A stretch of 64,000 bases of DNA from a virus: IMG/VR virus record IMGVR_UViG_3300005590_000035, positions 1-64,000 of that record; one strand, 5' to 3'. The position numbers and the translations under genes are program-made. A model generated the notes under the pieces. That model saw nothing but the letters and a program-made list of their open reading frames with translations. It was not told the origin of the DNA and made no database searches. Below are positions 23,097 to 30,753 of this stretch, one piece after another (position 1 is the stretch's first letter; each line of letters begins with the position of its first letter).

Positions 23097-23792
23097 ATGC
23101 CGAGCATAGCATATACTATTGATATTCACGAAGATGCGTGGTTTGCCCTACACCTTAATGGAACTCATCAAGCACTACCCGAAGGAGATTTCAAAATAGT
23201 CGCCGATGATAAAGTTTGGTTAGTGGAGAGAAAAACTTGGGGAGATGCGTATTCCTCTTTTCGGAGTAAAAGGTTGGAAGACCAACTTTCCCGAATGTTA
23301 TTGGCAACGCCAAATACTATCCTACTAATTGAGGGGAGAAAGGAATCTGTTTATACTCAAGATAGACAACAAATCAAGAATCTGCAAACAGCCCTCAATA
23401 GGTTTTCAGCGGAAGTGTGTCCCGTAGTCTATACCGGAGGCAAAGAAGATTCATTAAAATGGCTCAAGTCTATTGGCCAAAGAATTGAAAACGACCAATT
23501 CGGATTATTAGTTAGGAAACCTACTATGGTATCATCTTCCCGCAACAAACATCATGCTTTGTTAGAGTCAATTCCGGGTGTCGGACGCACTACGGCTAAG
23601 AAAATATACACTCACTACGGGAACCTTGTGGAAATGGTAACTAACTGGCCGGAGGCGAAATCGGCGGGACTCGTAGGGATGAAAAGATTTGAGGATGTGC
23701 AAAACTTCCTTAATGCGGAGTGGGTTGAAACAAGTCGGAAACCTCTAAGTAGTAAGACTGACGAACAAACCTCACTCGGAGATATTACATGA
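23097..23792 (+). CDS. XPF/ERCC4-family structure-specific nuclease
   Basis: A 231-residue protein with an ERCC4 nuclease domain (about 1-130) and a C-terminal (HhH)2 domain (about 150-205). The catalytic signature is 'WLVERKTWGDAYSSF' with upstream 'LPEGDFKIV' (G-D) and downstream 'RLEDQLSRML'. The HhH part reads 'LLESIPGVGRTTAKKIYTHY'. It cleaves branched DNA such as flaps and forks. There is no helicase domain, so it is the short euryarchaeal-viral form. The C terminus 'QTSLGDIT' is at best a degenerate PCNA-binding peptide. Confidence 0.9.
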   Translation: MPSIAYTIDIHEDAWFALHLNGTHQALPEGDFKIVADDKVWLVERKTWGDAYSSFRSKRLEDQLSRMLLATPNTILLIEGRKESVYTQDRQQIKNLQTALNRFSAEVCPVVYTGGKEDSLKWLKSIGQRIENDQFGLLVRKPTMVSSSRNKHHALLESIPGVGRTTAKKIYTHYGNLVEMVTNWPEAKSAGLVGMKRFEDVQNFLNAEWVETSRKPLSSKTDEQTSLGDIT

Positions 23793-23965
23793 GTAGGCAC
23801 CCTATAATTCAATGTATTAAATGTGATGCACAAGTCTTGGCTAAGTTTGGGGACATCTCCGAATGCAAGTGTGGAGAAGTTATGTTGGAAGTAGCCGCAG
23901 GTGGTTACTTACGGGTGCACACGAGTAGCGACCACTACAAAGTTATATTTGAGGAGGAAGAATAG
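23789..23965 (+). CDS. 58-aa zinc-ribbon protein
   Basis: It is coupled to the nuclease gene by ATGA. 'CIKCDAQVLAKFGDISECKC' gives C-x2-C...C-x-C, a compact ribbon, with an acidic tail. It may be a partner of the nuclease; no family recognised. Confidence 0.62.
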   Translation: MSRHPIIQCIKCDAQVLAKFGDISECKCGEVMLEVAAGGYLRVHTSSDHYKVIFEEEE

Positions 23966-24094
23966 ATGAGTTATTGTATTGTTTGTAATCAAAGAATTGA
24001 AATCGGAGAGCCATCGTGCACCAATAGCGAAGGTAGGCCCCTTCACCTACGATGCAACAGAAATCTATTCGTTCGCCAGCCTTGGCAACCCTAA
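23966..24094 (+). CDS. 42-aa cysteine-containing microprotein
   Basis: It begins directly after the previous TAG. 'YCIVCNQRIEIGEPSC'...'LHLRC' offers four cysteines. It overlaps the start of a longer open frame (24052) that I reject in favour of ATG 24127. Confidence 0.52.
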   Translation: MSYCIVCNQRIEIGEPSCTNSEGRPLHLRCNRNLFVRQPWQP

Positions 24095-24096
24095 AG

Positions 24097-24106
24097 TTTA
24101 TTAGGG
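24097..24106 (+). promoter_or_regulatory. TATA-like box TTTATTAGGG
   Basis: It lies 30 nt before ATG 24127 and decides that start. Confidence 0.6.
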
Positions 24107-24126
24107 AGAGGTCCACCCCTCCCAAC

Positions 24127-24339
24127 ATGGATTCCGAACAACTCCGAGAATTAGCCGAAAGATTAGATGCACTAACAAATATGCAAATGACCGTAATGGA
24201 AGCACTTGACATGGCTCAACAAGTGGAAAACTTGTGTAATGAGTTAAACATTATGACTCCGCACCATGCTACAATGGAACTTGATGAGTGCCTTGCCGAA
24301 GTTGGTGAAGCCATTGAATTGATTGAATCTATGAAATAG
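24127..24339 (+). CDS. 70-aa helical protein
   Basis: All-helical, probably coiled coil ('LRELAERLDALTNMQMTVME' and 'CLAEVGEAIELIESM'). No family recognised. Confidence 0.62.
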   Translation: MDSEQLRELAERLDALTNMQMTVMEALDMAQQVENLCNELNIMTPHHATMELDECLAEVGEAIELIESMK

Positions 24340-24345
24340 AGGTCA

Positions 24346-24355
24346 TTAAATAGTC
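24346..24355 (+). promoter_or_regulatory. TATA-like box TTAAATAGTC
   Basis: It lies 29 nt before ATG 24375. Confidence 0.7.
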
Positions 24356-24374
24356 GTGTGTATAATTACACTAC

Positions 24375-24653
24375 ATGACTTTCGGACATGACTTTTTCGG
24401 TAATAATAATTTTAATACTGAAACTTTAGGTCCCGGCGGAGAAGAAGACAACTCCGGACTAATTGGACCCGGTGGAGAGCAACAACCCGAACAAACTACT
24501 GTGTCGGACATAGAAACCATGAGTGATATTCAATATCTATCTATGAGGACTGGATATTCCACACCTGCAATTTTTGGACTGACACTTTTAGGATTTGGTG
24601 TTTTTATGGTTGGAATGGGCCAATTAATTAAACTGGTTGAAGATACTGAATAG
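24375..24653 (+). CDS. FG-tagged, C-terminally anchored protein
   Basis: A 92-residue protein. Its N terminus 'MTFGHDFFGNNNF' shares a motif with the proteins at 25017, 49809 and 51584. A Gly/Pro/Glu-rich linker follows, with two copies of 'GPGGE', and then a C-terminal transmembrane helix ('AIFGLTLLGFGVFMVGMGQL'). It is a likely minor virion membrane protein, and the shared tag may be a sorting or packaging signal (inference). Confidence 0.68.
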   Translation: MTFGHDFFGNNNFNTETLGPGGEEDNSGLIGPGGEQQPEQTTVSDIETMSDIQYLSMRTGYSTPAIFGLTLLGFGVFMVGMGQLIKLVEDTE

Positions 24654-24685
24654 TTTTGATTAGAACTAAGAAGTAATGAAAGTCA

Positions 24686-24695
24686 TTAAGTAGTC
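24686..24695 (+). promoter_or_regulatory. TATA-like box TTAAGTAGTC
   Basis: It lies 29 nt before ATG 24715. Confidence 0.7.
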
Positions 24696-24714
24696 AAAAG
24701 GGCTACTAAATGGT

Positions 24715-25020
24715 ATGCAGTTTAACCCGCTCCGTTTAGATGAAGGCGACTTAGGTTTGATAGTCGGTGCAGCCGTGTTTGTTTCTTTTATGTTAGAGAA
24801 TTGGGTTAATCATTCTGTCGCCGAAGCCGGAGAGGACAAAACCTCTTTTCTATCAGCCCTCGCCACCCCTCCACCATTAGGAGTGTTTGCGGGCATGGCG
24901 GGAGTGACGCTGATATTCAGCACAATTGCCGCATATACAGCCAATGAAACAACTGAATTGATTGAAGGTTCCAAGTTTTACATTGCACCAAGGTTGTCAT
25001 CGGGTGAGGGAGAAGTATGA
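24715..25020 (+). CDS. Two-helix membrane protein, 101 aa
   Basis: Helices 'LGLIVGAAVFVSFMLENWV' and 'PLGVFAGMAGVTLIFSTIAA' flank a polar loop. Its TGA overlaps the ATG of the NTF2-like gene, so the two are co-expressed and may act together in a membrane or virion assembly. Confidence 0.63.
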   Translation: MQFNPLRLDEGDLGLIVGAAVFVSFMLENWVNHSVAEAGEDKTSFLSALATPPPLGVFAGMAGVTLIFSTIAAYTANETTELIEGSKFYIAPRLSSGEGEV

Positions 25021-25433
25021 GTTTTGGAACAGATTTTTTCGGTAACCAACCTTTCCGTATGGAAGAGAACAATAGCATAGGGAGTGCCGTGCAGAATTGG
25101 TTAGATACACTTTGCACACACAATGTTGATGCCATAGTTTCACTTTATGCTCCCGAAGGTATATTGTTAGGGACAGTTGCTAAGGAAATCGCACAAGGGC
25201 AAGCAGAAATTAGGAAATACTTTGAAATGTTTGTGCAGAAGAAACCGTGTGGCAAGATTACCAGCATGATGGTCCAAAACTTTGGTAATGTAAAAGTTGT
25301 GGACGGGACTTATACCTTTGAACTTCAGGACGGGAAAAAGAAATCCATAGTGGACGCTCGTTATACTTTCGTATTCCAATACAGGCGAGGTCGGTGGGTA
25401 ATCATGACACATCACTCATCCAAGCAACCTTAA
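25017..25433 (+). CDS. NTF2/SnoaL-like protein with FG tag
   Basis: A 138-residue protein. After the tag 'MSFGTDFFGNQPF' it folds as an NTF2-like cone: 'SAVQNWLDTLCTHNVDAIVS', 'LYAPEGILLGTV', 'GQAEIRKYFEMF' and the C-terminal 'VFQYRRGRWVIMTHHSS'. It resembles the SgcJ/calcium-kinase association-domain branch, whose members oligomerise or bind small ligands. The tag precedes an otherwise complete domain, so it looks like an add-on targeting sequence. Confidence 0.75.
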   Translation: MSFGTDFFGNQPFRMEENNSIGSAVQNWLDTLCTHNVDAIVSLYAPEGILLGTVAKEIAQGQAEIRKYFEMFVQKKPCGKITSMMVQNFGNVKVVDGTYTFELQDGKKKSIVDARYTFVFQYRRGRWVIMTHHSSKQP

Positions 25434-25439
25434 GTAGTC
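25430..25439 (+). promoter_or_regulatory. TATA-like box TTAAGTAGTC
   Basis: It lies 29 nt before ATG 25459. Confidence 0.7.
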
Positions 25440-25458
25440 GTTTAGCGGAATAATAAAT

Positions 25459-27279
25459 ATGAAACTTAGTTTAGCATCTGCTGGTGTAGCCGCTGGGTTA
25501 GTTACATTAGGCTGGGTAATCTTTGGAGAACAAGATGCCAAGAATGCCGAAGCGGAAGAAAAGTCATGGGATGATTACCCCGATGAGTTCAAAGATGATA
25601 CCTTTCCTTACGATTCTCACCCTAACGCTGATACTTACGACATGGCCGATGTGGAGAATCAATATCGCATTTGGGAAAACAAGATTGCTGAAGAATGGTT
25701 AGGTGATTGTAGCGTTTGCGATAAGGCCATCTATGAAAAGGATGACCCACAAGATGACGAATTGTGTGATGATTGTTTCAAAACTCACAAACAATGTGCA
25801 GTCTGCCAAGACTATGAACTTTACAATGAAATGACTTCGTGCTTCACTTGCGGCCAAAACTATTGTGAGGATTGTGATAAATACGATTCATGCGAAGATA
25901 TGGAAGCCGAATATCAACCTAACCAAACTTTAGAAGATTATGATGATGAGGGATTAACACATTCTTCGGCAATTCACGGTTACGAACCATTCAAGTATTC
26001 AGTAATGACGAGTCGTGCTGAAACACTTAGTAAGACTTCATGTTGTTGTGGAGCCGATGAAGCCAATCCTTGTATTTGTATGAAGCAGCCCGAACCTATG
26101 CAATGTTCCGCTAAAGAACCTATGTGTCCTTGTTACAAGGAATTAGCAAAAGCCAAAATGGGGGCTGAAACTTTGGAAGCAGAAAAAGTTTGGGGTGAGA
26201 AACTCATCTCGGGCTGGTCTGGTAGTAACTTAAGCAAAAGGAAGGCAGAATCCGAATGTTCTTGGTGTAAGAAAGAGAGTGCTAAAGTTCGTGATGTTGA
26301 GTATGGAGGTGGTGGGTCTATTTGCCCTAATTGCCATTATGCTTATCGCAAACTTGGGTATAATCCTCACAAACCTCCACACCCTTTCAAGAAGAGTGCA
26401 GAATCCGAAGATGATGACTCCACAAATTGTGGAGTTTGCGAAGTAAAGATTGGCTATGATGGAGCGATTCATTACGAGGAATTGGATTGGTGTGAAAAAT
26501 GTTATGAGGAACAGATGGAGAGAGATATGCAAAATTATACACACGATGAAACGGATTGCATTTCATGTGGATTTGCTATTAGTCCAACTGATGTTCGTGT
26601 TGAATTGGTTGAGGGGTTATGCCCCGATTGTAATGAATATAAATGGAACAATGGTGAAAAGGTGCAATGTTGCTGTTCCGAACCAACAAGAAAGGATGAT
26701 TTTTGTCCCGAAGGTGGCTACAATAATAGTGGAGATGAGTGCAAGTTTGAATGCGGCCATGAAGAATGTGAAGCCGAAATGAAAGCCAAATATGGGGCAG
26801 AATCCTTCGGGGCAGAATACAAGAAGATGAATCCTATTGAAAAGCCAATGATTGCCGGAGTTACTTCCCGCATAACCGCTGACGGTCTTGAAGACTTGAT
26901 GATGGCTGAAGATAAAGCAATGCCTATTCGTCATACGAGGCGGCTGAATGGTTATTACGGGATAAAGGGTTATGACGATGCTTCCGAGGATGGATTCGTA
27001 TATCGTATCTATCGTGCACCCGGAACAGATGATTGGTTTAAGGCTATGGTCTATGATGATAATTCCGTGAAAGATAACTTTGGTAGGCCCACCAGCCGTA
27101 GGTTAAATCCAAGTGGTAAAATGACAATTTCTAATGACCCACCCTTTTTGCTTATTGGAGCATTCCCAAAGTTTGAGGATGCAAAGAGGGCTTTGGTATT
27201 TCGTATGATACAAGATGGCAATTATCACCACATGATAACTGATGGTAACTTGAAATGGTTGCTTAAAGAAAACCGTTAA
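25459..27279 (+). CDS. Membrane-anchored Cys-rich multi-zinc protein, putative virion protein
   Basis: A 606-residue protein. An N-terminal hydrophobic segment (about 7-22) is followed by at least six C-x2-C/C-x4-C clusters between residues 84 and 445 ('CSVCDKA', 'CDDC', 'CAVC', 'CFTC', 'CGVC', 'CISC', 'CPDC', 'CCCSEP'), many resembling RING/B-box or treble-clef fingers. It has a folded C-terminal alpha/beta domain (about 460-606). Ala-Glu sites occur between modules (near 151, 188, 237, 242, 264, 315, 448, 453, 484). This suggests a modular precursor that is cut into zinc-binding pieces during maturation (inference). No known homologue. Confidence 0.7.
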   Translation: MKLSLASAGVAAGLVTLGWVIFGEQDAKNAEAEEKSWDDYPDEFKDDTFPYDSHPNADTYDMADVENQYRIWENKIAEEWLGDCSVCDKAIYEKDDPQDDELCDDCFKTHKQCAVCQDYELYNEMTSCFTCGQNYCEDCDKYDSCEDMEAEYQPNQTLEDYDDEGLTHSSAIHGYEPFKYSVMTSRAETLSKTSCCCGADEANPCICMKQPEPMQCSAKEPMCPCYKELAKAKMGAETLEAEKVWGEKLISGWSGSNLSKRKAESECSWCKKESAKVRDVEYGGGGSICPNCHYAYRKLGYNPHKPPHPFKKSAESEDDDSTNCGVCEVKIGYDGAIHYEELDWCEKCYEEQMERDMQNYTHDETDCISCGFAISPTDVRVELVEGLCPDCNEYKWNNGEKVQCCCSEPTRKDDFCPEGGYNNSGDECKFECGHEECEAEMKAKYGAESFGAEYKKMNPIEKPMIAGVTSRITADGLEDLMMAEDKAMPIRHTRRLNGYYGIKGYDDASEDGFVYRIYRAPGTDDWFKAMVYDDNSVKDNFGRPTSRRLNPSGKMTISNDPPFLLIGAFPKFEDAKRALVFRMIQDGNYHHMITDGNLKWLLKENR

Positions 27280-27285
27280 ATAGGT
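27276..27285 (+). promoter_or_regulatory. TATA-like box TTAAATAGGT
   Basis: It overlaps the preceding stop and lies 30 nt before ATG 27306. Confidence 0.7.
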
Positions 27286-27305
27286 GAACCACAAGTTAAG
27301 GGTAT

Positions 27306-27590
27306 ATGACGACCCCCAACTATCATGATAAGGCTTGGCTCACAACCGAATACATCTCCAAGAACCGCACAATGGGCGACATTGGAAGTGAATGTGCAGT
27401 ATCACCTATGACAATTCAAAACTGGTTAGACCGTCTTGAGATTCCAACACGCCCAAGAGGTCGCCGAAGTTCAGCCAATCAACCACGCATTCGTGCTAAA
27501 ATGATGAGCGTTTCCAAGACTTCATACGAGAGTATGGAAGCAGAAATAACTGCTCTCAAAGAAAAACTTGCTAACATCAAGTTTGAGTGA
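27306..27590 (+). CDS. HTH DNA-binding protein with coiled-coil tail
   Basis: A 94-residue protein with a homeodomain-like HTH: 'TEYISKNRTMGDIGSECAVS' then 'PMTIQNWLDRLEIPTRPRGR', followed by a basic linker and a C-terminal coiled coil ('SMEAEITALKEKLANIK') for dimerisation. It is likely a transcriptional regulator and sits directly before PCNA. Confidence 0.75.
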   Translation: MTTPNYHDKAWLTTEYISKNRTMGDIGSECAVSPMTIQNWLDRLEIPTRPRGRRSSANQPRIRAKMMSVSKTSYESMEAEITALKEKLANIKFE

Positions 27591-27595
27591 TTACT

Positions 27596-27605
27596 TTAAG
27601 TGGGT
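27596..27605 (+). promoter_or_regulatory. TATA-like box TTAAGTGGGT
   Basis: It lies 30 nt before the PCNA start at 27626 and excludes the upstream TTG 27608. Confidence 0.65.
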
Positions 27606-27625
27606 AATTGCGACATACAGAATGT

Positions 27626-28378
27626 ATGGCCACCCTCAATGCTACTATCTTTGCCGGACCCTTCAAGGACATTATCAAAGGGTTAGAAACTCTTAATGAA
27701 CAAGCAGTCTTTGAATTAGATAACTCCGGTTTAGTTATCAAGTGTTTGGATAATGACTACACATCAGTTTTGAGAATCCAAGCCGACAAAGAATTGTTTG
27801 AAGAATACACATTTAATTCTTCACAATCACCCCTTAAACTTGGTATTGTATTGGAGCGTTTGAAAGACATTACTAAAACACTTACAGTAAAAGATTTGGT
27901 TTCCCTTGAATATGATGGAGCGACACCACAAAACCTTACCATTTCAGCCAATGGCATTCGCCGAACAGTTCGTTTGGTAAAGTTAGACTTGATTAAACAA
28001 GTGAAGCAACTTCCAACACCCGAAGATGGATTCAAGTTTAGTGGCAATGTAGCCACCAAAGGTTTGAAGGATTTTGTTCGCACAATTCCCGCCACAGTTC
28101 AAGATTTCAAATTGATTGCTGGAAAGAACAAACTTTATCTTCAAGCCATGCACGGTGAAGAACCTATTGAATGGAATCCAACACCTAAAGATTGGGTAGT
28201 TGAAGAAGATGCAGTTACCTCCTACACGGTGGCTAAAATTAAAGAAGTCCTACACGCTGCGAAGAAATCCGAAGCCACCATTATGGGAGGTCAAGACCTA
28301 CCAATTAGGATTGAGTGGATTCAAACCGAGGGTTTAACCTTCACCGCAGTAGTAGCACCAAGAATGAGCAAGAGTTGA
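27626..28378 (+). CDS. pcn: PCNA sliding clamp
   Basis: A 250-residue protein, the usual PCNA length. Family features in order: 'ATIFAGPFKDIIKGLETLNE', 'FELDNSGLVIKCLDNDYTSV', 'SQSPLKLGIVLERLKDI', the interdomain region around 120, and 'YTVAKIKEVLHAAKKSEATI' near 212. It trimerises around DNA and tethers polymerases and nucleases such as DP1/PolD, the XPF-like enzyme and the 5'-exonuclease encoded here. The sequence is divergent from cellular clamps. No clamp loader is visible in the window. Confidence 0.92.
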   Translation: MATLNATIFAGPFKDIIKGLETLNEQAVFELDNSGLVIKCLDNDYTSVLRIQADKELFEEYTFNSSQSPLKLGIVLERLKDITKTLTVKDLVSLEYDGATPQNLTISANGIRRTVRLVKLDLIKQVKQLPTPEDGFKFSGNVATKGLKDFVRTIPATVQDFKLIAGKNKLYLQAMHGEEPIEWNPTPKDWVVEEDAVTSYTVAKIKEVLHAAKKSEATIMGGQDLPIRIEWIQTEGLTFTAVVAPRMSKS

Positions 28379-28384
28379 TATACA

Positions 28385-28603
28385 ATGAGAACGAAACCGA
28401 CAAATTATGAGGCCGCCAAAGCATTGGTAGCCATAGAAGAAACGATAACTGTGCCAGCCCTCGTAGGGCGGCTGCTTGATGCCGGAAGGCGAGAGATGCC
28501 GACCAAGCGTGAGTTGTCTGCTAAGATGATGAAAGACCGTGACTTTTTGGTTATTGAAAGAGCCTCCGGAAAAACGCCGACTATCTTTCAAAGAATCAAT
28601 TAG
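28385..28603 (+). CDS. 72-aa hypothetical protein downstream of PCNA
   Basis: It starts 6 nt after the clamp stop and is probably co-transcribed. Helical ('YEAAKALVAIEETITVPALV' and 'PTKRELSAKMMKDRDFLVIE'), with a winged-helix-like end. It might be a small DNA-binding partner of the clamp; not recognised. Confidence 0.6.
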   Translation: MRTKPTNYEAAKALVAIEETITVPALVGRLLDAGRREMPTKRELSAKMMKDRDFLVIERASGKTPTIFQRIN

Positions 28604-28678
28604 GGTCTTGAATACACAGGTCTTGAGTCTTGTTTATGCGGCCACCGAGTCCGCCGTTCACGGCCCTTGTGCCAACCA

Positions 28679-28688
28679 TTAAGTATCT
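28679..28688 (+). promoter_or_regulatory. TATA-like box TTAAGTATCT
   Basis: It lies 42 nt before ATG 28721, so the reductase mRNA probably has a leader of about 10 nt. The non-coding stretch before it (28604-28678) holds two copies of GGTCTTGA and a GC-rich segment of unknown role. Confidence 0.58.
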
Positions 28689-28720
28689 GTAAGTGCAAGT
28701 GAATAAATCTGTGATGTGTG

Positions 28721-30712
28721 ATGACCGAGAAGTATGAGCCGACTGATTTTGCCAGCGTGATATTTAGCCAAAGATATTCTCTTAATGGAGAGGAAAGTTG
28801 GGGTGACGCTTGTAAGCGAATTGCCACACACATTGCATCGGCTGAACAAAATGGAAGCCGGACAAAGTGGGAATCTCGTTTTACAGAAGCCCTACAATCT
28901 GCTAAGTTTATTCCCGGCGGACGCATTTGGTATGGAAGTGGCCGCCCTAAAGGACAGTTGCTTAATTGTTTCGTAGTCCCTACTGATGACAGCCGTGAAG
29001 GTTGGGGAAAGACTGTGAGCGATATGCTCGTAATTTCCGGAACCGGTGGCGGTGTGGGAATGAACTTCTCACCTATCCGCCCAAGAGGAACCTCAATTAA
29101 GGGAACCGGTGGCGAGGCTACCGGTGCAGTTTCCTTAATGGAAGTTATCAATCAAACTGGCGAAGTTATCAAGAGTGGCGGTGGCCGCCGAACTGCTTTG
29201 ATGATGTGCCTTGCTTACAATCATGGGGATTTGATGGAGTTCCTTCACAAGAAGTTCAACAAAGTGGATTTAGCAGACGAAGATAAACTCAATGAAGCGA
29301 TTACTTCGGCCTTCCCATACCTACCACCAGCGGAAAAGACTAAGATGATGGAAGTTGCTTTCGCCGATGGCATTCCGGATGATGCAGACATTATTGAATC
29401 TGTTCTCCGCCCGCTCATCAAACACCAAAAAGACCAAACTTTGAAGAATGCTAACATAAGCGTTTTAGTGGACCAGCAATTCTTTGACGCAGTTGAAAAC
29501 AACGAAGATATTGAAGTTGTTTGGAGAGGGAACACCGTTACATCCTATCCAGCCAAAGAAGTTTGGGACCTCATCGTGCAGAATGCTTGGGAGTCCGGAG
29601 AGCCGGGAATCTTGAACATCGGTCTTGCTAATGAGATGAATAACATTCATTATCACAAACCACTTATCTCCACAAACCCTTGTGGTGAGATTTGGCTTGA
29701 AGCCTATGGTTGTTGTGACCTTGGAGCCATCAACCTTGCACAACACATCAATGAAGATGCCAGCGATTTTGACTGGGACGCATTGAATGATTCAGTTAAT
29801 CTTGGTGTAAGGTTCCTTGATAATGTTTTGGATGTCAATACATACCCGCTCGCAGAAATTGAAAAGAACTGTAAAGATGTCCGCCGTATTGGATTGGGCG
29901 TTATGGGACTGGGACACGCTCTCGTAAAACTTGGCCTTCGTTATGATAGAGCGGATGGAAGGAAGAAAGTGGACCAAGTTTTCAACTTCATGAAAAAGAA
30001 ATCCTATGAAGCCTCCACTTATCTTGCCGCCGAGAAAGGATGTTTCCCATCTTTCAAAGCAGACCCATTCCTTGAGTCCGGATTCTGTAAGACACTTACG
30101 AAAAGTTTGCGAAATAAAATTAAAGAACACGGTATGAGAAACTGTGCCGTTTTAACAATCGCTCCAACTGGCACCACCAGCATTCTTGCAGCGACCTCAT
30201 CCGGTATTGAACCAATCTTTGCACCGGGCTATCAGCGAACTTATTATGCAGATGCAGAAGGTAGCAATGATAGAGTATTGAAAACAGAAGTTGTTATTGA
30301 CCCTCTCTTTGAGCAACTTTATCGTGAAAGCGGAGATATGGAACAATTGGCAGAAGTGTTTGTAGGGGCAATGGATATTGATGTTGAATCACATTTGAAA
30401 ATGCAAGTCATTTGCCAAAAGCATATTGATAACGCAGTATCTAAAACAATCAATGTTCCAAATGATTATCCAGTTGAAAGTTTTGGAGAAATGATGTTAA
30501 AGTATGGACCTCAACTTAAGGGAACTACGGTGTATCGTTCCGGCAGTCGTGGCAATGAACCACTCCAACCAATGACGGCTCAAGAAGCGATTGATTACTT
30601 GAATGATAGGGAAGATACAATCATTGGAACTGTGGTTTCCGATTGCCCTTCTGGTATATGTGAGATTGGTGATACTCCAATCCCAACCGAGGAACTTGCT
30701 CCTACGGAGTAG
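28721..30712 (+). CDS. nrdJ: Class II (adenosylcobalamin-type) ribonucleotide reductase
   Basis: A 663-residue enzyme that makes deoxyribonucleotides. The substrate-binding start is 'SAKFIPGGRIWYGSG' and 'GQLLNCFVVP' (first redox Cys), 'SGTGGGVGMNFSPIRPRG' is the phosphate loop, 'STNPCGEIWLEAYGCCDLGA' holds the active-site N-P-C-G-E, and 'TIAPTGTTSILAATSSGIEP' the conserved loop. The C-terminal 'DCPSGICEIG' supplies the swinging cysteines. The absence of an R2 gene and of an ATP-cone domain, plus these spacings, favours the class II form, which needs cobalamin from the host. Confidence 0.93.
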   Translation: MTEKYEPTDFASVIFSQRYSLNGEESWGDACKRIATHIASAEQNGSRTKWESRFTEALQSAKFIPGGRIWYGSGRPKGQLLNCFVVPTDDSREGWGKTVSDMLVISGTGGGVGMNFSPIRPRGTSIKGTGGEATGAVSLMEVINQTGEVIKSGGGRRTALMMCLAYNHGDLMEFLHKKFNKVDLADEDKLNEAITSAFPYLPPAEKTKMMEVAFADGIPDDADIIESVLRPLIKHQKDQTLKNANISVLVDQQFFDAVENNEDIEVVWRGNTVTSYPAKEVWDLIVQNAWESGEPGILNIGLANEMNNIHYHKPLISTNPCGEIWLEAYGCCDLGAINLAQHINEDASDFDWDALNDSVNLGVRFLDNVLDVNTYPLAEIEKNCKDVRRIGLGVMGLGHALVKLGLRYDRADGRKKVDQVFNFMKKKSYEASTYLAAEKGCFPSFKADPFLESGFCKTLTKSLRNKIKEHGMRNCAVLTIAPTGTTSILAATSSGIEPIFAPGYQRTYYADAEGSNDRVLKTEVVIDPLFEQLYRESGDMEQLAEVFVGAMDIDVESHLKMQVICQKHIDNAVSKTINVPNDYPVESFGEMMLKYGPQLKGTTVYRSGSRGNEPLQPMTAQEAIDYLNDREDTIIGTVVSDCPSGICEIGDTPIPTEELAPTE

Positions 30713-30724
30713 TGAGGCCCACCA

Positions 30725-30734
30725 TTAAGTAGTC
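30725..30734 (+). promoter_or_regulatory. TATA-like box TTAAGTAGTC
   Basis: It lies 29 nt before ATG 30754. Confidence 0.7.
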
Positions 30735-30753
30735 GGATGGATAATCCTTATCT

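Noticed and set aside
28604-28678. A small RNA before the ribonucleotide reductase gene
   Set aside because: It is GC-rich but only weak hairpins are visible, and the stretch is short; it is left as part of the promoter region.
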